The notes under the pieces: model-generated
What the model was told of the DNA's origin: nothing
Seen by the model: only the letters and a program-made list of their open reading frames with translations
Database searches by the model: none
Position numbers and translations under genes: made by a program
From: Prorocentrum cordatum
Lineage: Eukaryota; Sar; Dinophyceae; Prorocentrales; Prorocentraceae
Reading direction: 5' to 3'
Length of the DNA stretch: 64,000 nt
Assembly (NCBI GenBank): GCA_963575745.1
Contig: CAUYUJ010003877.1
Coordinates: forward strand, 1 to 64,000
Shown here: positions 1-11,396 of the stretch, piece after piece
How positions within the stretch are numbered: position 1 is the stretch's first letter
Layout of the letters: every line of letters begins with the position of its first letter

Positions 1-12
1 CTACTACTACTG

Positions 13-44
<32 letters not shown>

Positions 45-50
45 GCTACG

Positions 51-133
<83 letters not shown>

Positions 134-137
134 GACT

Positions 138-190
<53 letters not shown>

Positions 191-191
191 C

Positions 192-269
<78 letters not shown>

Positions 270-270
270 G
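1..270. repeat. (CTA)n / (CGA)n trinucleotide array
   Basis: An uninterrupted trinucleotide array runs from the window edge. It starts as CTA repeats, changes to CGA repeats near position 133, and returns to CTA near 238. It may extend beyond the window. No coding content. Confidence 0.97.
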
Positions 271-942
271 CTAACACCTCTGGGGCGCGTCTTCGACGCA
301 GATCAGAAATCACCCTAGGAACGGCCTGCAGCCGAGATTTTGGGTCTCCAGCCCACACAATTGGTTTCCTGGGCTTCGAAACCCCAACCAACCGACCACG
401 ACCCCCCGCAGGCAGAGGGGCAGAGGAGAGAGCCAGCGAGCCGAGGACCGCACGGCAGCACGCACAGCGAGGAGCCAGCGAGGAGCGCGAGAGGGGGAAG
501 AGGACAAGCGGCGAGCGCGGCACGCAGGCAGCAGCAGAAGGGTCGGGTCCCTACTTCTGCACCCTGGGCCTCTGCTGGGGAGGGGCGACGAGATTGGCGA
601 TTGAATTGCAGAGCGCGCCCCCCCGCCCAAGATTCCAGAAATGCCCATGGGTTTCCCTGGGGGCGGGGGTGGGACGGGCTCGACTGCTTCCAGGCGGGTT
701 CGGAGGAGGGGGAGGCTCGCAAGAAGGAGAAGGTGGGTTTGCGTGGGAGCCAAACGGGCTCGATGCTGCAGGGCGCGGAAGCGGCCGCGGCCCCGCCTCA
801 CTCTCGCCAGAATCTTCGTGCTGTCCACGTCCTTGGTCTCGAGGTGCTGGTGCTTCTCCCTCAGGACGGCCGCCGTCGCTCGCGCGACGTGCGCCGCCAT
901 TCGCACCAGTCTCCTCGCGGCCCGTTAGGCCGCCTTTGCCCT
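271..942. other. GC-rich spacer, no supported gene
   Basis: Both strands carry overlapping open frames of low-complexity Arg/Pro/Gly composition in several frames at once, which is expected from GC-rich DNA. None has a recognisable motif or a codon pattern that stands out, so I call no gene here. Confidence 0.5.
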
Positions 943-1525
943 CTAGCACCCGTCGTCCAAGTAGGCGTTGAGGAACCTCTCCAGGTGGGACATGGGCGCA
1001 ATTCCGTTCTTGAAGGTGGTCCCGAGCTGCTCCAAGCAGGCGCGCAATGGCAGCAGCTCGTCGTGCTTCACGATGGTGATCCTCGCCTCCGCATCCTTGA
1101 ATGTGGCTCGTACTTTCACAGGCGTGAAGGTCTGGGCCGCCGTCTTTGCAGGCACATCCTTGACCCACTCCTTCAGTGCATCCAAGTCCTGCTTGTTTTT
1201 GTTTGCGCCCACCATGTCGCCCTGTGAGTCGCACCCCTCGATAATGCTAGCCAGGGCGGGCGCAGCTGATCGCGTGCAGCTTGCTCTCGATCTCGCCCAC
1301 TCTGACGCGCTGGCGCATCAAGCACCTTCACGCCTTCACGCGGGCCCTCGCCCGCGCCGCGGGCTCCGTGTTCGCGCCGATGATGAGGGCCATTAGGATG
1401 ACGGCCTCCGCCTGCCTCGTTCTCATCGCCAGGTTGAGCGCCATCTCGGTCAGGGCGGGGGCGAGGGCGCGGAGCTGCTCGACGTCCGCCTTCTCCAGGT
1501 TGTCGATCTCCTCCTGCCCTACCAC
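943..1525 (-). pseudogene. Helical terminal module, related to 57486-57965
   Basis: Two frames together read a helical region with TEMALNLAMRTRQAEAVILMAL (1525-1328), then CARPALASIIEG (about 1255), and a tail ending PMSHLERFLNAYLDDGC with its stop at 943. The pattern of a Leu/Ala helix with an R-x-x-E core, a short aromatic/His block and a final P-x-x-x-LER helix is shared with the ORF at 57486-57965 and partly with 11397-11728. From memory it resembles a multicopy dinoflagellate family of unknown role. The frame changes once near 1300, so this copy is broken. Confidence 0.4.
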
Positions 1526-1933
1526 TCGGTTGTTCTGCTACTGTCCACGTGTGATGCGTCGGTCGTCGGGATCCTTGTCGCCTCCGCGCTTGCGGCCCCG
1601 CTGCGCCAGCGCGACGGCGCCCTCGGCGCCCTCGGGGATCTGGTCGAGGAGGCCCCCCGTGGCGCCAGTGTCGCAGCGAGGGCCGGCCCCACTTAAACTC
1701 AGGCAGGGGCTGCGGGAGGTGCGTGGCCAAATTCGCTCGCCGCTCTTCGAGCCCTTCAAATGACTCCAGATCGGGGCAGATGGGGCACGACCTCTCCTCT
1801 ATCACAATCAGGGTTTGGTTGAAGGGGGAGGCGTCGACGCAGCGACGTCCCTGTTCGTAGGCGCGCTGCAGGTGTCGGACTGCCGTCTGCCCGTGCGCAC
1901 GCCTCCTGCGCATTGGTTCGTTATTGTGATCCG

Positions 1934-2173
1934 TTATGGCACCCTCTGCCCTCCGCGAAGCCCCCCCCCCGCCCCGCCCCCCCGCCCCGCCCCCGCGCCG
2001 CCGCGCGCGCACGCGCGCGCGCGACGCTGATGTGCGAGCAGGGCCATCGCTGTGATGAAGCGCATTTGGCACGTCAAGCCGTCCGTGCTGCACAGCTCGC
2101 GCCCAAACTCGCCACCAGCTCGCTCCCCTTGTTTCAGTGCGTGTTGTGTCGGCGGTGGTGGTGCATCTCGCAT
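1934..2173 (-). pseudogene. LINE C-terminal Cys/His segment
   Basis: The frame contains LCSTDGLTCQMRFITAMALLAHQRR, a C-x6-C...F...ALL-x-H arrangement resembling the nucleic-acid-binding zinc-finger-like tails of LINE proteins. It is followed by a GC-rich run of Arg, Ala and Gly. About 400 bases further downstream (1790-1700) another frame reads a second Cys pair in SCPICPDLESF. The position downstream of the RT remnants fits a LINE tail. The second His of a canonical CCHH finger is uncertain. Confidence 0.4.
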
Positions 2174-2711
2174 CCACGTGAGCCACTCGCTGCGAAACTG
2201 CCTGACATCGAGCAGGTTGAAGGCTGCGTTGGCGTCGCTCTGTGTCGAACAGGCTCATGTAGCCCTCGCCAATCAGAGACAGAAGTTGTGCGCCCCCCTC
2301 TGTAGCTCTCATGTAGTCGATGTCTTCCTTGAACTGCACTGCCCACGCTTTGGACCTCGCCGTGCCCGGTGGCGCCATCGCCTCCGCAGGAAATCAGGCG
2401 CTCTCCGACTCTTTCGCCATCGAGCCCCAGGTCGCCGAAGACTGCTGCCAACTGCTGCTTGTGCCATTGAGGCCTTCTCGAGATCGCTTGCCACTCCTTG
2501 AGCCGTTGCACTCGTAGTTCCACTGAGATTGGTACCATTCCTAGCCGCAGCCATATCTGATGCGCTGGCGGTGTCCGTATAACGCCACGTGCTTTGCCGC
2601 TGCCGTCATCGACCTGTAGTCGCACAGCCACTCCATCACGTAGTGCGCGTCCGAACTTGAGGCGCTGTCGATCTAGCTCGTCTGTCTGGGCCTTGCTGAG
2701 GACCAGTCCCG

Positions 2712-3990
2712 TCAGCCCACACTGCCAAGCACCATGCTCCTGAACGCCATCTCCTTGATCTTCCACTGCTTGCATTCCGTCCAGAACTTCTTCGCGCGGC
2801 GCCATCCTCGCCGCGCCGCCGCGCACCTCTTCCACTTCAGGCCAGAGTATACCGCTGCAGGTGGAGATGGTGTCAACGAGGCGGCCTCCTTCAGGATCGC
2901 ACCTGGGACGTTGAAGGTGAGCGCCGTTGTGCCGTAGAAGACGCGCCTGCTGTAGGCATTCGCTCCCGGTCCCACATAGTGAGGCAAGATCGCCTTCTTG
3001 CCTTGGCTTTGTACCACTCCGAGTCCTCTCAGCGCAATGCCCAGCTGCTTGGCGGAGCTCAGTGTCGCGTCGCTCGCGCGCTTCCGGGCCCACTGCGCGG
3101 CGCGTCATGTTCACGCTGTCCGCGTAGACTCTGAGGGGGAGGTCCACGAGCTCGTCGGAGAGCGGGTCGCAGGCCATGGGCTCGTTGGGGTATTTCTCGC
3201 GGTGGAGCTGCTGCCAGTGTCAGACGGGCACCGCAAATGCCTCCTGGAACGCGTTGGCCGCGCTGGCGTCGCCGATGTAGTTGCCTTCCTCCTTCTTCAT
3301 CGCGGTAGTCTCGCCCTCCGCGCCCATCCTAAAGCAGGCCCGTCGGTGTCGTTGCACAAGGAGGGCGGCGTCGCCTTCGCGTTGCAGACGTCGAACTACC
3401 CTGGCGAACTGCACGTGGCGGATAGAGGCGAACGCGTTCTGCATGTCGCGCTTCGTGTCGACCGTTGAGATGCGATGGCTCCTCGTCCTCAAGCTCAGGC
3501 ATTTCGTCGTGCGTATCGCTTCCGCTCTCGATCTGGAGCCGAGGTAGCCGCAGTCGCGGCCAGGTACTTTGCGGTCTTTCTGCTGCGCCGTCTTTACCCA
3601 GAGCTTTCTCAAGGGGCAGGGGCTGTGGAGCAGGCGCGTCGACTTGGTGCCCTCCTTCTGGTTATGCTTGCTGACTTGGTGCGTCTGGGACATATTCCAG
3701 CGCGCAACCCGCCGTTGGTGTTGCCGCACTCGCGCCAGTATTCCAATCAGCCAATGTCGAATATGTGGGAGGTCTTGGAAGGGTTCTCCAGCTCCGAGCC
3801 CAGTGGCGCGCTCCGTCGTGGCAAGCCTGGTTGACAGGAGGGTGGGCCAAATCTCCACTGACACTGACCACGACACTGGTGCTCGTCGTCGCGTCGTTCG
3901 TCTGAGGGCCTTGCAGATTCGCCGGTAGTCCTCCGCGCCCCCCTTCCAGCCAAAGCGTCGGTGGTCCCGCCTGATCGTGTGCACTAGCAT
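2712..3990 (-). pseudogene. LINE reverse transcriptase remnants
   Basis: Near 3447 an open frame reads DMQNAFASIRH, matching RT motif A (D-x-x-x-AF followed by a His-containing helix). The same frame ends with GNYIGDASAANAFQEAF, which resembles the conserved G-GD-F block around motif B. In another frame near 3115-3126 the sequence VYADS stands where motif C (F/Y-A-D-D) is expected, with Ser in place of the second catalytic Asp. A further frame at 3017-2712 continues with thumb-like sequence. The changes of frame and the D-to-S change at motif C make this an inactive remnant. Confidence 0.6.
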
Positions 3991-4162
3991 TGTAGATGAA
4001 GTCGTCCTTGCTGATCTCGTGGGCGCCCATGCCCCCGTCCTTCGCAGGCTTCGTCACGTCGGTATTCCACTGGTCCGCGGTCGGGGCGCAGACTGCAATC
4101 ATCTTGAAGTTGCGTCGTCTGGGTCCGATACCTCTTCCAGCGATCAGCCTGCAAATGCGCCA

Positions 4163-4591
4163 TTATTCGTGAGCTTGTCCGCGACGGTGTGCTTCTTCGA
4201 GTTCATCACCGAGCTGCTGTTCTCGCTTTTCGCGTTGTCGTTTCCGCATTCGCTCGCATTGACTCGAGATCCGATGGAGGCGAAGTGCTGACTCAAGCTC
4301 ATCCGCCATAGCTGCCCGTGCTTCTCCACGCTGTCGTAGTAGTCGCACTCGCTCTGCAGCGAGGCTGTGTTTCTCTTGCGGCAAGACCTTCGGCGTCGCC
4401 TTGAACATATCCTGTCCTGCTTGTTGCAGTAGCCGCACAAGGCCCTTCCGTGCCCCTTCCAGCGCGCCGTGCACGGCCAGCAAGTCATGCATGTCATTGC
4501 AGCCCGCCTCAGTGATGTAGTTGCCGATCTCGCGCTCGGTCTTCTTTCGGAGCGGTGAGGCGTTCTGCTCGTTCCCCAGGGCCTCGGCCAT
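4163..4591 (-). pseudogene. LINE linker between endonuclease and RT
   Basis: An open frame of about 142 residues directly follows the endonuclease. It is rich in Arg, Lys, Glu, Gln and Ala and looks predominantly helical or coiled-coil, including RKKTEREIGNYITEAG and a basic RMRKRQREKREQQ stretch. LINEs commonly carry such a linker between endonuclease and reverse transcriptase. It is in a different frame from the upstream domain. No enzymatic motif is present. Confidence 0.5.
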
Positions 4592-4603
4592 CTTCGCAAA
4601 GTC

Positions 4604-5497
4604 CTATCGCAGTGTCGGCGCGCTCTCCTTATAGTCGAGATCCACGTTGATGTCCATCATGCAGGCCATGTGGTCATTTGGCCGTGCGTCAGGTATAGCT
4701 TGCAATCTCCGGGTCGAGCGGTACGCGTGTCCGAACTTGGTGACCCGCTCCTTCATGGTGTTCGGTATCAGGATGTGATCGATCCATGACACGTGCTGCT
4801 TTCCTGTGTAGGCCGCGGCACAGGAGCTGGGCCCGCTCGGGTAGAAAATGCCCATGAAGACCATGTCGTTGCTCTCAGCCAGGTTCTTCAGTTTAGCCCC
4901 TGCGTGGTGTTCCAGCTGTCTGGCGTAGGGGCCCACGCTCTCACTTTCGACTTGCTGCGGTCCCATTGCAGCGTTCACTACGCCGATGCCGTCATTCGCA
5001 TCCACGCCGATGATCGGTGCTGTTCGTCCTGGGAGAGCGGCTAGCAGCGATGATACGAAGTCGTCGATCGCGTTGGTGGTGTTCACGATGCGATGCTGTT
5101 CTCTTCCGTCTCGGCTCCGCGGGCAGAAGTACAAGCCGATGAACGTGATGTCGTAGGTCTTGCTGCCCAGCCGAAGGGTTCCCACTCTTCCGTGTATTGC
5201 CGTCGGTGGTGTCCATATCCGTGTGGTATGAGTCGTCCGGGTCGTGGTTCTGTTGAGGAAGACTGCGATTCCGCAGGATTTGTTGCTGGGGCGCGGCGCG
5301 CCTGGCGCGCCTTCTTGTTTCAGCCAAAATGTACAGCGCGAAAGTGGGGAAGGTCCTCCACCGTGTAGGGTGTCTCTGCCTTGCTCTGGCGCTGCGTGCC
5401 GATCAGGATGATGGCGTCGGCCGGGTTGTACTCGTAGGCAATATCCAGTTCCCTGTCGCGGTCCGCGAGGCTCAGCGGGTTCCAGACCACCACGAGC
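4604..5497 (-). pseudogene. LINE endonuclease (APE/EEP-like) domain, frameshifted
   Basis: The domain would nick target DNA to prime reverse transcription. About 5497-5340 reads as the N-terminal strand with WNPLSL and then IGTQR in one frame. From about 5340 the sequence continues in a second frame without a stop, including NKSCGIAVFLN just upstream of the first GTG at 5185. The core shows GVDANDG (the metal-site D/N region), SWIDHILI (the conserved Asp strand) and NDHMAC (the catalytic D-H pair; SDH is usual). The Glu expected near IGTQR is not evident. One frameshift near 5320-5340 splits the domain and the 3' part ends in a stop at 4604. The fold assignment rests on motif spacing and is fairly secure; activity is unlikely. 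Confidence 0.75.
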
Positions 5498-5639
5498 ATT
5501 GCCTTTAGCACGAAGGGCGCGATGGTCCAGCCAGCGCGCATCGCCGTCAGCAGGCGCAACGCCAGGACGTGTTGGTCATGTCGCGCCCGCGCACAGCGCG
5601 GCCACGGCCCACTCCTGGCCAAGCCCACGTGGCTGGAGG

Positions 5640-5980
5640 AGACGGAGGGGGGGGAAGGAGGAGGAGGAGGAGGAGGAGGCGGATACCCAGGGAGGCCCCA
5701 GCACGGCGCAGGAAGCCCCATAATGCAGCGCGATGCCCCGGGAGGCGCAGGGTGGCTCCGAGGGATGCCACAGGAGGCCCAAGCTAGGGCCCTGTGAGCT
5801 CCAAGGAGGCTCCAAGGGATGCCCGCGGAGGCCCCAGGAGGCCCTGTGAACTCCAAGGAGGGCATGTGAAGTCCAAGGAACGCCCATGTAAACTTCAAGG
5901 AGGGCCCTGTGAACTCCAAAGAGGTCCCAGGAGGGCCCCGTGAACTCCAGGACGCGCCGCCAGCGTCCCAGCAAGCCCCC
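5640..5980. repeat. GGA run and degenerate GGCCC/CTCCAAGGAGG repeats
   Basis: A (GGA)n run at about 5655-5682 leads into roughly 300 bases built from variants of an AGGCCC...GTGAACTCCAAGGAGG motif repeated about every 24-36 bases. Related decayed motifs occur at 21330-21610, 54310-54510 and 63740-63850, so this is a dispersed repeat type in the genome. Long open frames on both strands here are produced by the repeat. Confidence 0.8.
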
Positions 5981-6079
5981 ATACGAGCCGCGGACACAGT
6001 CAAGTATACCGCTCACGCGTCTCGTGCACAAACAAAGATTTGACAACGTCCTCTCTGGACGCACCCGTCACACATATCG

Positions 6080-6360
6080 CGCCTTACAGCAAGCCACGAC
6101 TGCACGGTCTTGAAAGCTGTGCGAGCATAGGGACTTTACGAACATAATGTTTCAAGAGCATATGGTTCGTACGGTTTTGAAGCATAGGACTTGTACGCAT
6201 CGCAGTATTAGGCAAATGCGAAAATTCAAGTTCTACAATTACCCGGTTAGTGCGGATACAGGAGTGCAGGGCCTCTTTGATCACCAGGCACGACCACACG
6301 ATGTGTTCTAAAATGCGGTTTGTACGAGAACAGGGGGTTGTACGGACATAGGGCTTGCAG
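6080..6360. repeat. Degenerate ~30-bp repeat (GNACATAGG-CTTGTACG type)
   Basis: Several imperfect copies of a motif containing AGCATAGG or GAACATAA followed by CTT(T)GTACG occur between 6110 and 6350. The spacing is irregular, about 28-33 bases. The region is less GC-rich than its surroundings and has no supported gene. Confidence 0.6.
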
Positions 6361-7500
6361 AGACCCTCCTCGCTCTTCCCTCCTCCTCCTTCTCACATAC
6401 TCCACATAGTGTCTGCTGAGGGGGGCCCTTCTCCACCCCTGTGTGTGTGTTCACCCCTCCTCCCTCCCACGCTTATCTGACACATTTTTAATGTGGGGCC
6501 CCATCGTCTGAATATACAAGTGGTACTATCGAGACCTCAACTTGGAAGGTACACTTGCCGCATGTGGAAACCAATGCAATGAATGGTCATGCTACGTAAA
6601 GCAAAGCTCTTTGAAGCCAAACGTAGACCAATATATCATAGCACCGCCTGGCGAGTTTGTACAGAAACATGGCCTATAATCCAATAACATGTCATATGAC
6701 AACAAGGGTGCATCATGACGTCGCCTAGCACATCGTCACGTGTCGAAACATGGCATACGAAGGTAAAATATTGCGACTCGTGGCGCAGCACGGCCATAGC
6801 ATAGCCCAGCAAATCATAGCAGAAAGGCGGGACACAATGGCATAGCGCAGGGCGAGCAAGACAGAAAGGCTGCGACTGACCGTGAGGGTGCGGATGGTCG
6901 CGAGGGTGGGGCGAGGGTGAGGGCCAAAGTGGGGGGTAAGAAGGTGAAAGCGAGGGAGAGGACGAGGTTGAACTTACGTATAGCGATGAGGGGGGGCGAG
7001 TGGGGGTAGGGAGGCATGACCGGGACCTAAGAGAGGTTTCAAGGTAGCAGGAAACCCTCACCGCCCACAATGTAGGAGGTTCTACAGTCAACGCGTATAA
7101 GAAGGACGCACGACAAGGATGCATGGGCTGCGAGGGGTGTGGAAGGAAAAGCCTGCACTTTTCGAACGGGGCGCGGCCAGTGAAAGTGGATAAGGATGGG
7201 CCCAAAGGGAAGGAGGCAAGGGTAGCCTTGGAAAGTCGCTCATCCTTACTATGCGGTTGACTGTGCTCCCCAGACCTCTCCCGTTTTGCGTCCTGACCAG
7301 AACTTCGAGGCAGATCCGGCCGTGGCGACGAGGGCCTCCCAGGAGACCCAAGACGGCAGGACCGAAGCAAAGGCAACGACGGTACAGACACCTTCTATCT
7401 AGGCGACCGGCACGTCATCCATGCCCCCCGCTCGCGCCCCGACCGCGCGAAGATGCAGGGGCAACCTTGGAACGTCGCTCCTCCTTGCGATCCGTGCTGA
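6360..7500. other. No gene seen
   Basis: Mixed sequence with short polypyrimidine tracts and decayed GAAACATGGC-like repeats near 6660-6790. Open frames on the minus strand are rich in Pro, Ser and Leu and arise from C/T-rich sequence. No motif or consistent codon pattern supports a gene. Confidence 0.5.
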
Positions 7501-7513
7501 TCGGCTACACACA

Positions 7514-7672
7514 GGAGTGACCCTGGGTAAGAGTGACCTTTGGTGCGCGGCTTCTTGGGGGCCGTGTGGGGACCGAACACAAGCGCACAAGACACTACTA
7601 TCGCACCGCCTTCGACGATCGGGGGACCCCAGTGGGCCCGCACCAAAGGTCGCTCCGGCGAAAGGTCGCTCC
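7514..7672. mobile_element. MITE-like inverted-repeat element, copy 1
   Basis: The left end starts GGAGTGACCCTGGG and continues to GAGTGACCTTT. The right end reads AAAGGTCGCTCCGGCGAAAG and ends GTCGCTCC, which is the imperfect inverse of the left end. Each arm holds two copies of the same short box. Closely similar copies lie at 14393-14550 and 54656-54820, all about 160 bp long. A non-coding element with ~28-bp imperfect terminal inverted repeats and several copies fits a MITE. Target-site duplications were not convincingly seen. Confidence 0.7.
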
Positions 7673-7799
7673 TACGTGCACTCGAGCTGACTGCACATTC
7701 CCCGACGATTTCGTCTGCAGTCCGGCCTGCGGCCACCGCCCACCCCCAGCCAACGGACGAAGAGCCAGAGCAGCAGGTCGAGGGGGCCCCTGCCGCCCA

Positions 7800-7885
7800 G
7801 AGGCGGACAGCTTCGCTTCGGGCCCGGCGGCCGTCCTCAGCTCCGCGGAGTACTTCTCCGGCTTGCCGAGCATGAACTGGTGGTA
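7800..7885 (-). CDS. Candidate internal exon
   Basis: After a CCGCCAG acceptor-like sequence, the minus strand reads YHQFMLGKPEKYSAELRTAA and onward with G or C in nearly every third position. The residue composition (Tyr, His, Phe, Met, Lys) is unlike the Pro/Arg/Ala reading of the other frames. No partner exon was found and no function is recognised. The evidence is codon pattern alone. Confidence 0.25.
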
Positions 7886-8207
7886 CTGGCGGAGCGGTGT
7901 CGGACTTGTCTCGCTCCCCCTCTCCCACTCTTTGTCGATGCCTTGCTCAATGCAAACTTTCCCCTGCTCACTCTCCCGCTCTCTCCTTCTCCCCTCCCTC
8001 TCCATCGACGACGACGACAAGGACGAGAGAAAAAAGAGAGAGAGAGAGATGTCCCCCTTTCCCCCGTACGGCCGTGCTCTCCTTCCCTTTTCTATCTCTC
8101 TCCGACGCACCCGACGAAACAAGTGGTTCCTTGGCCCGTGGGCCGGTGCTCTGCGTTTCGGTGCCACGTGGCTCTGTGGTTCATCGCTCTGTCGCCTGTG
8201 TTGCCGC

Positions 8208-8262
8208 GACATGTGCTAAGCACATGTCACGGAACCACGGAAACTTTCTGTGGTTCCGTGAC
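8208..8262. repeat. Two adjacent perfect hairpins
   Basis: GACATGTGC (8208-8216), TAA, GCACATGTC (8220-8228) forms a 9-bp perfect stem with a 3-nt loop. It is followed at once by GTCACGGAACCAC (8226-8238), an 11-nt loop, and its exact inverse (8250-8262). The two stems share the three bases GTC. Beyond this, GTGGTTCG-type direct repeats continue to about 8420. Confidence 0.85.
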
Positions 8263-9404
8263 GTGGTCCCCCGCGGCTGGGGGCTGGGGGTCCGTGGTTC
8301 GACGGCCCGTGGTTTGGTGCCCCCTGGCTCCGTGGTTCGTGGTGCACCTGGGCCTGTGCGGTGTAAGCTTTGGTGGTTCGTGGTTCTTTGGCTCGTGGTT
8401 CGGTGGCCAATGCTCCTGTGGGGACAGAGACACCATGGCTGCCCGAAAACGCGACTGCAGCCTTGTCAGCGCGCTTCCGCGCTGGCAAAGGCAGGCGTGG
8501 CATGCCGTGCTCCTCTTCCTGCCACCCGCTAAAGCGGCGGGCTGGTGCGCGGTGCCCCTGCCGCCGCCCGCCATGGAACTCACTGCTGCGCACGTCGCTC
8601 TCGCCCCGATGGGGCATGCACGTCCTCACGGCTGCCAGAATCCTATCCTCGATCACAGGGACAAGGTGGATACGTGCGCTGCCCTGCCTTCTAGGAGTTG
8701 GCTGATAACCCATGCCACATGGACCACTTTCCCCGGGACAAAGGAGCTTGGGGAAGGGTATGGGCGCACCTATCGGTCTCACCATCTACATGCGGACCTC
8801 GCCTCCTACATCTTGGTCTCGCTGCCGATCTTCCAACTTCATTTTCCATCTACGGATCCAACTGCCCACATCTCGATGCTGGTACGGATTCATAAAGTGA
8901 CCTCCCTATCACTGGTCCGCCCTGCATATGTATACATGTCTGTATATATCTACATACATATATACGTATATATAAATATATATATATACAATTCAGTCTG
9001 GCAGTAGTCACTCCATATGCTCGATTTGTAATGCGATTCCATTGTGAACATGTTGCACCTAAGTTAGAAGCGCGTTGCGACTGCCATTCGATGGCCATTG
9101 ACCTTGCGTTCCGAATTACACGGCGACGTGCGACTCGGTTGGCAAGTACATGCCCCATCAAGGTTGCAGTTCGATGTGCACGTTGATGAGCACTTGTATT
9201 CCCATGCCGGATGCGTTTCGATGTGCGTATCTACGACCACCCGATGCGATGTGGATGTGCATGCCGATTAGCGTGTCGATTGCCACGAACCGTGTTTTGG
9301 CATTGTTTTTGGGTTGCGGTTCGACCCGCAGTTTGAATGTAATTGCGTGATCATGCCTCCGTACACCTATATATGCAATTCGAGTTACAAAATTCACGGA
9401 CCTC

Positions 9405-9615
9405 TTGGCGCGACAACCGCGGCGCCAACCGCGGGGCACCCCACAAAACAAGCCGCGGGACAACCACGGGGCAACCCGCGACACAACCCACGGGACATAC
9501 ACAAGACAACCCACGGGACAACATTCGGAACAACAGCGCGACAACGAACAGGACAACCGCGGGAGAACCCGCGGGGCAAACGAGACACAACCGCGGGACA
9601 ACCACGGCGACGAAC
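9405..9615. repeat. Degenerate CGCGGGACAAC tandem repeat
   Basis: About fifteen imperfect copies of an 11-16 base motif of the form CGCGGGACAACC / CACGGGGCAACC lie in tandem. All three forward frames remain open across part of it and read Thr/Asn/Arg/Gly-rich low-complexity peptides. This is best explained as a minisatellite. Confidence 0.8.
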
Positions 9616-10365
9616 ACTGCAACCAGAGGAATTGTTTGCACGATTCGGCCCCAACTACTTCGGTACCTCGTCGCCGTCTCGCAACTTCGTCTCGCCCTCG
9701 CGCGAGGCATGAATCGAAACCGAAACAATTGTTCCAGTTTGGGTCGCTGCGTCGTCCTTTCTCAACCTCCAATCCACCACTCCACGAGAGGCCTTCGAGA
9801 TCCCGCGGCACAACTCCGAATCTGAGAATATGGATGCAATCCGTCGGTGGAATGGAGCGGCTGGTGATTCAATGCGTGTCTGAATCGCTTGAGCGGCTCA
9901 TCATTCTGACGTGGCAGCAAACTGACAGATCGCACAAGAATGTTTGTGCAATGCCACACGGTGGGCCAGGGTAGCTTGCGTATTCTGGTCGCCTCCGTTT
10001 GCCGGGGGTGGGACGGCGTGTGAGACGGTTGGGTGTCTTCCTCCTCTTGCTCCGACGCCGGGCGCGGCGCGGGCGGGCGTCGTCGTCGTTCATTCGTGGT
10101 CGTCCTCGCGCGCGCCTCTCTCTCCTCTTTCCTGTCCTCATTCTCTGTTTTCTGATTATTTGTGATTTCCTCGAATTTCTGTGCTTCCCTGCTCCTCCTC
10201 TCCCGCTCTGCAGGTCTGAGCCCCCGAACACCGCAAGGCTCTCCAATACCCCCTGTGAATGGAGGGCTCGGCGTCGGTTCTGCAAGCTCTCCTCTTGCAT
10301 TCCGGGCGCGTTTTCTCCATTCGGGAGGTTCCTCAACATGTGAAGCCTCCGGGTAATAATTCCTG

Positions 10366-10616
10366 CCCCTGCCTCTCCTCCTCTTCCTTCTTGCCGTCTT
10401 CCTCCTCCTCCTCCTCCTGCTCCTGCTCCTTCTCCCCCACCTCGTTTGATCCTCGTTATCATTCTCCCTCCCGCCGCCTCCCTCCTCGCCTCCTGGCCTC
10501 CTCTTCCCCATTCCTCCTCCTCCTCCTCCTCCTCCTCCTCCTCCTCGTCATCCTCTTCCTCCTCCTCCTCCTCCTCGTCATCCTCTTCCTCCTCCTCCTC
10601 CTCCTCCCTTCCTTGT
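10366..10616. repeat. (CCT)n microsatellite with CGTCAT interruptions
   Basis: A polypyrimidine (CCT)n array is interrupted twice by the same CGTCATCCTCTT block (about 10546 and 10577), showing a higher-order duplication inside the microsatellite. The long Ser or Leu open frames come from the repeat. Confidence 0.95.
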
Positions 10617-10825
10617 CCTCATAAATCATGCCTCCCTGTCGCACCCCGATGCCATTTTTTAGGGCGGGCTGGGCGCCTCGCCAGATAAATCCTCGCCACT
10701 AAATCCCGACCGAGGCTCTGCCTAGAAGGGCTCTTACCGTGTATGCCTTCAGGGCCGGGCAGTGGTCCTCGCCCCGGGCGGTTCCCCCAGTATCCGCCCC
10801 GCGGTTCCCCCAGTGACGGCCCCTT

Positions 10826-11250
10826 AGCTTAGCGTTGCTTATCCTATCTTAGCTTACCCTGTTTCATCTTAGCTTAGCTTAGTTTAATCTTAGCTCAGGT
10901 CTATCTTATCTTAGCTTAGCTTACCTTCATCTTAGTTTCGCCGAGCTTTAGCGTAGCAGAGCACAGCATAGCAGAGCAGAGCGTAGCACAACACAGCGCA
11001 GCACAGCATATCATAGCAAAGCCCAGCATAGCATAGCATAGCGCAGCGTAGCATAGCATACCAAAGCGCAGCACAGCACAGCACAACATAGCACCGCGCA
11101 GCATAGCATAGCATATCATAGCATAGCAGAGCGTAGCACAGCACCAAAGCAAAGGCAAAGCAACAGCAGCGACAGCAAAGCAAAGCACAAGCAACGCAAA
11201 GCAAAGCAAAGCAAAAGCAAAAGCAAACGCAAAGCAAAGGAAAGGCAAAG
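10826..11250. repeat. TTAGC / AGCAT-AGCAC pentanucleotide-like array
   Basis: From 10826 the sequence is dominated by TTAGCTTAGC-type words. From about 10945 it changes to AGCATAGCAC / AGCGCAGC words, and from about 11145 to AAGCAAAGC words. The unit is near five bases and drifts in composition along the array. Minus-strand frames read Cys/Leu/Phe/Tyr-rich hydrophobic peptides, which are repeat artefacts. Confidence 0.92.
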
Positions 11251-11320
11251 GAAAAACAATGTGCGACAGATGCCGAGCTGGCCTCGATGGCCGGACCGGA
11301 GCCCCCGCAAGCAGTGCCTT

Positions 11321-11341
11321 CCGTAACCATTCCGGCTCAAG
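11321..11341 (+). other. DinoSL (spliced leader) relict
   Basis: These 21 bases match the dinoflagellate trans-spliced leader at 18 of 21 positions; all three differences are transitions. The leader is added to nuclear mRNAs by trans-splicing, so a genomic copy marks sequence that passed through mRNA and was reverse-transcribed back. It is oriented toward the plus-strand ORF at 11397-11728. Confidence 0.7.
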
Positions 11342-11396
11342 TCCGGAGGCCCCTGCCGCACAGCCGCCCACGCTCATGTCCCGAGGTTGGCGGAGT

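Larger units (their letters stand above)
943..5500 (-). mobile_element. Degraded LINE-type (non-LTR) retrotransposon
   Basis: Read on the minus strand, the order is endonuclease (about 5497-4604), a basic helical linker (4591-4163), reverse transcriptase pieces (about 3990-2712), a Cys/His-rich segment (2173-1934) and a terminal module (1525-943). This is the endonuclease-RT-zinc-finger order of many eukaryotic LINEs. The reading frame changes many times, so the copy cannot encode one protein and is a fossil. No poly-A tail or target-site duplication was identified, so the outer limits are only those of the recognisable coding sequence. The terminal module also resembles the separate gene at 57486-57965, so it might be an adjacent gene and not part of the LINE. 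Confidence 0.75.

Noticed and set aside
5320-5345. Possible third DinoSL relict (CAGCCAAAATG...)
   Set aside because: Only a central run matches the leader; the rest differs and the sequence is inside the LINE endonuclease.
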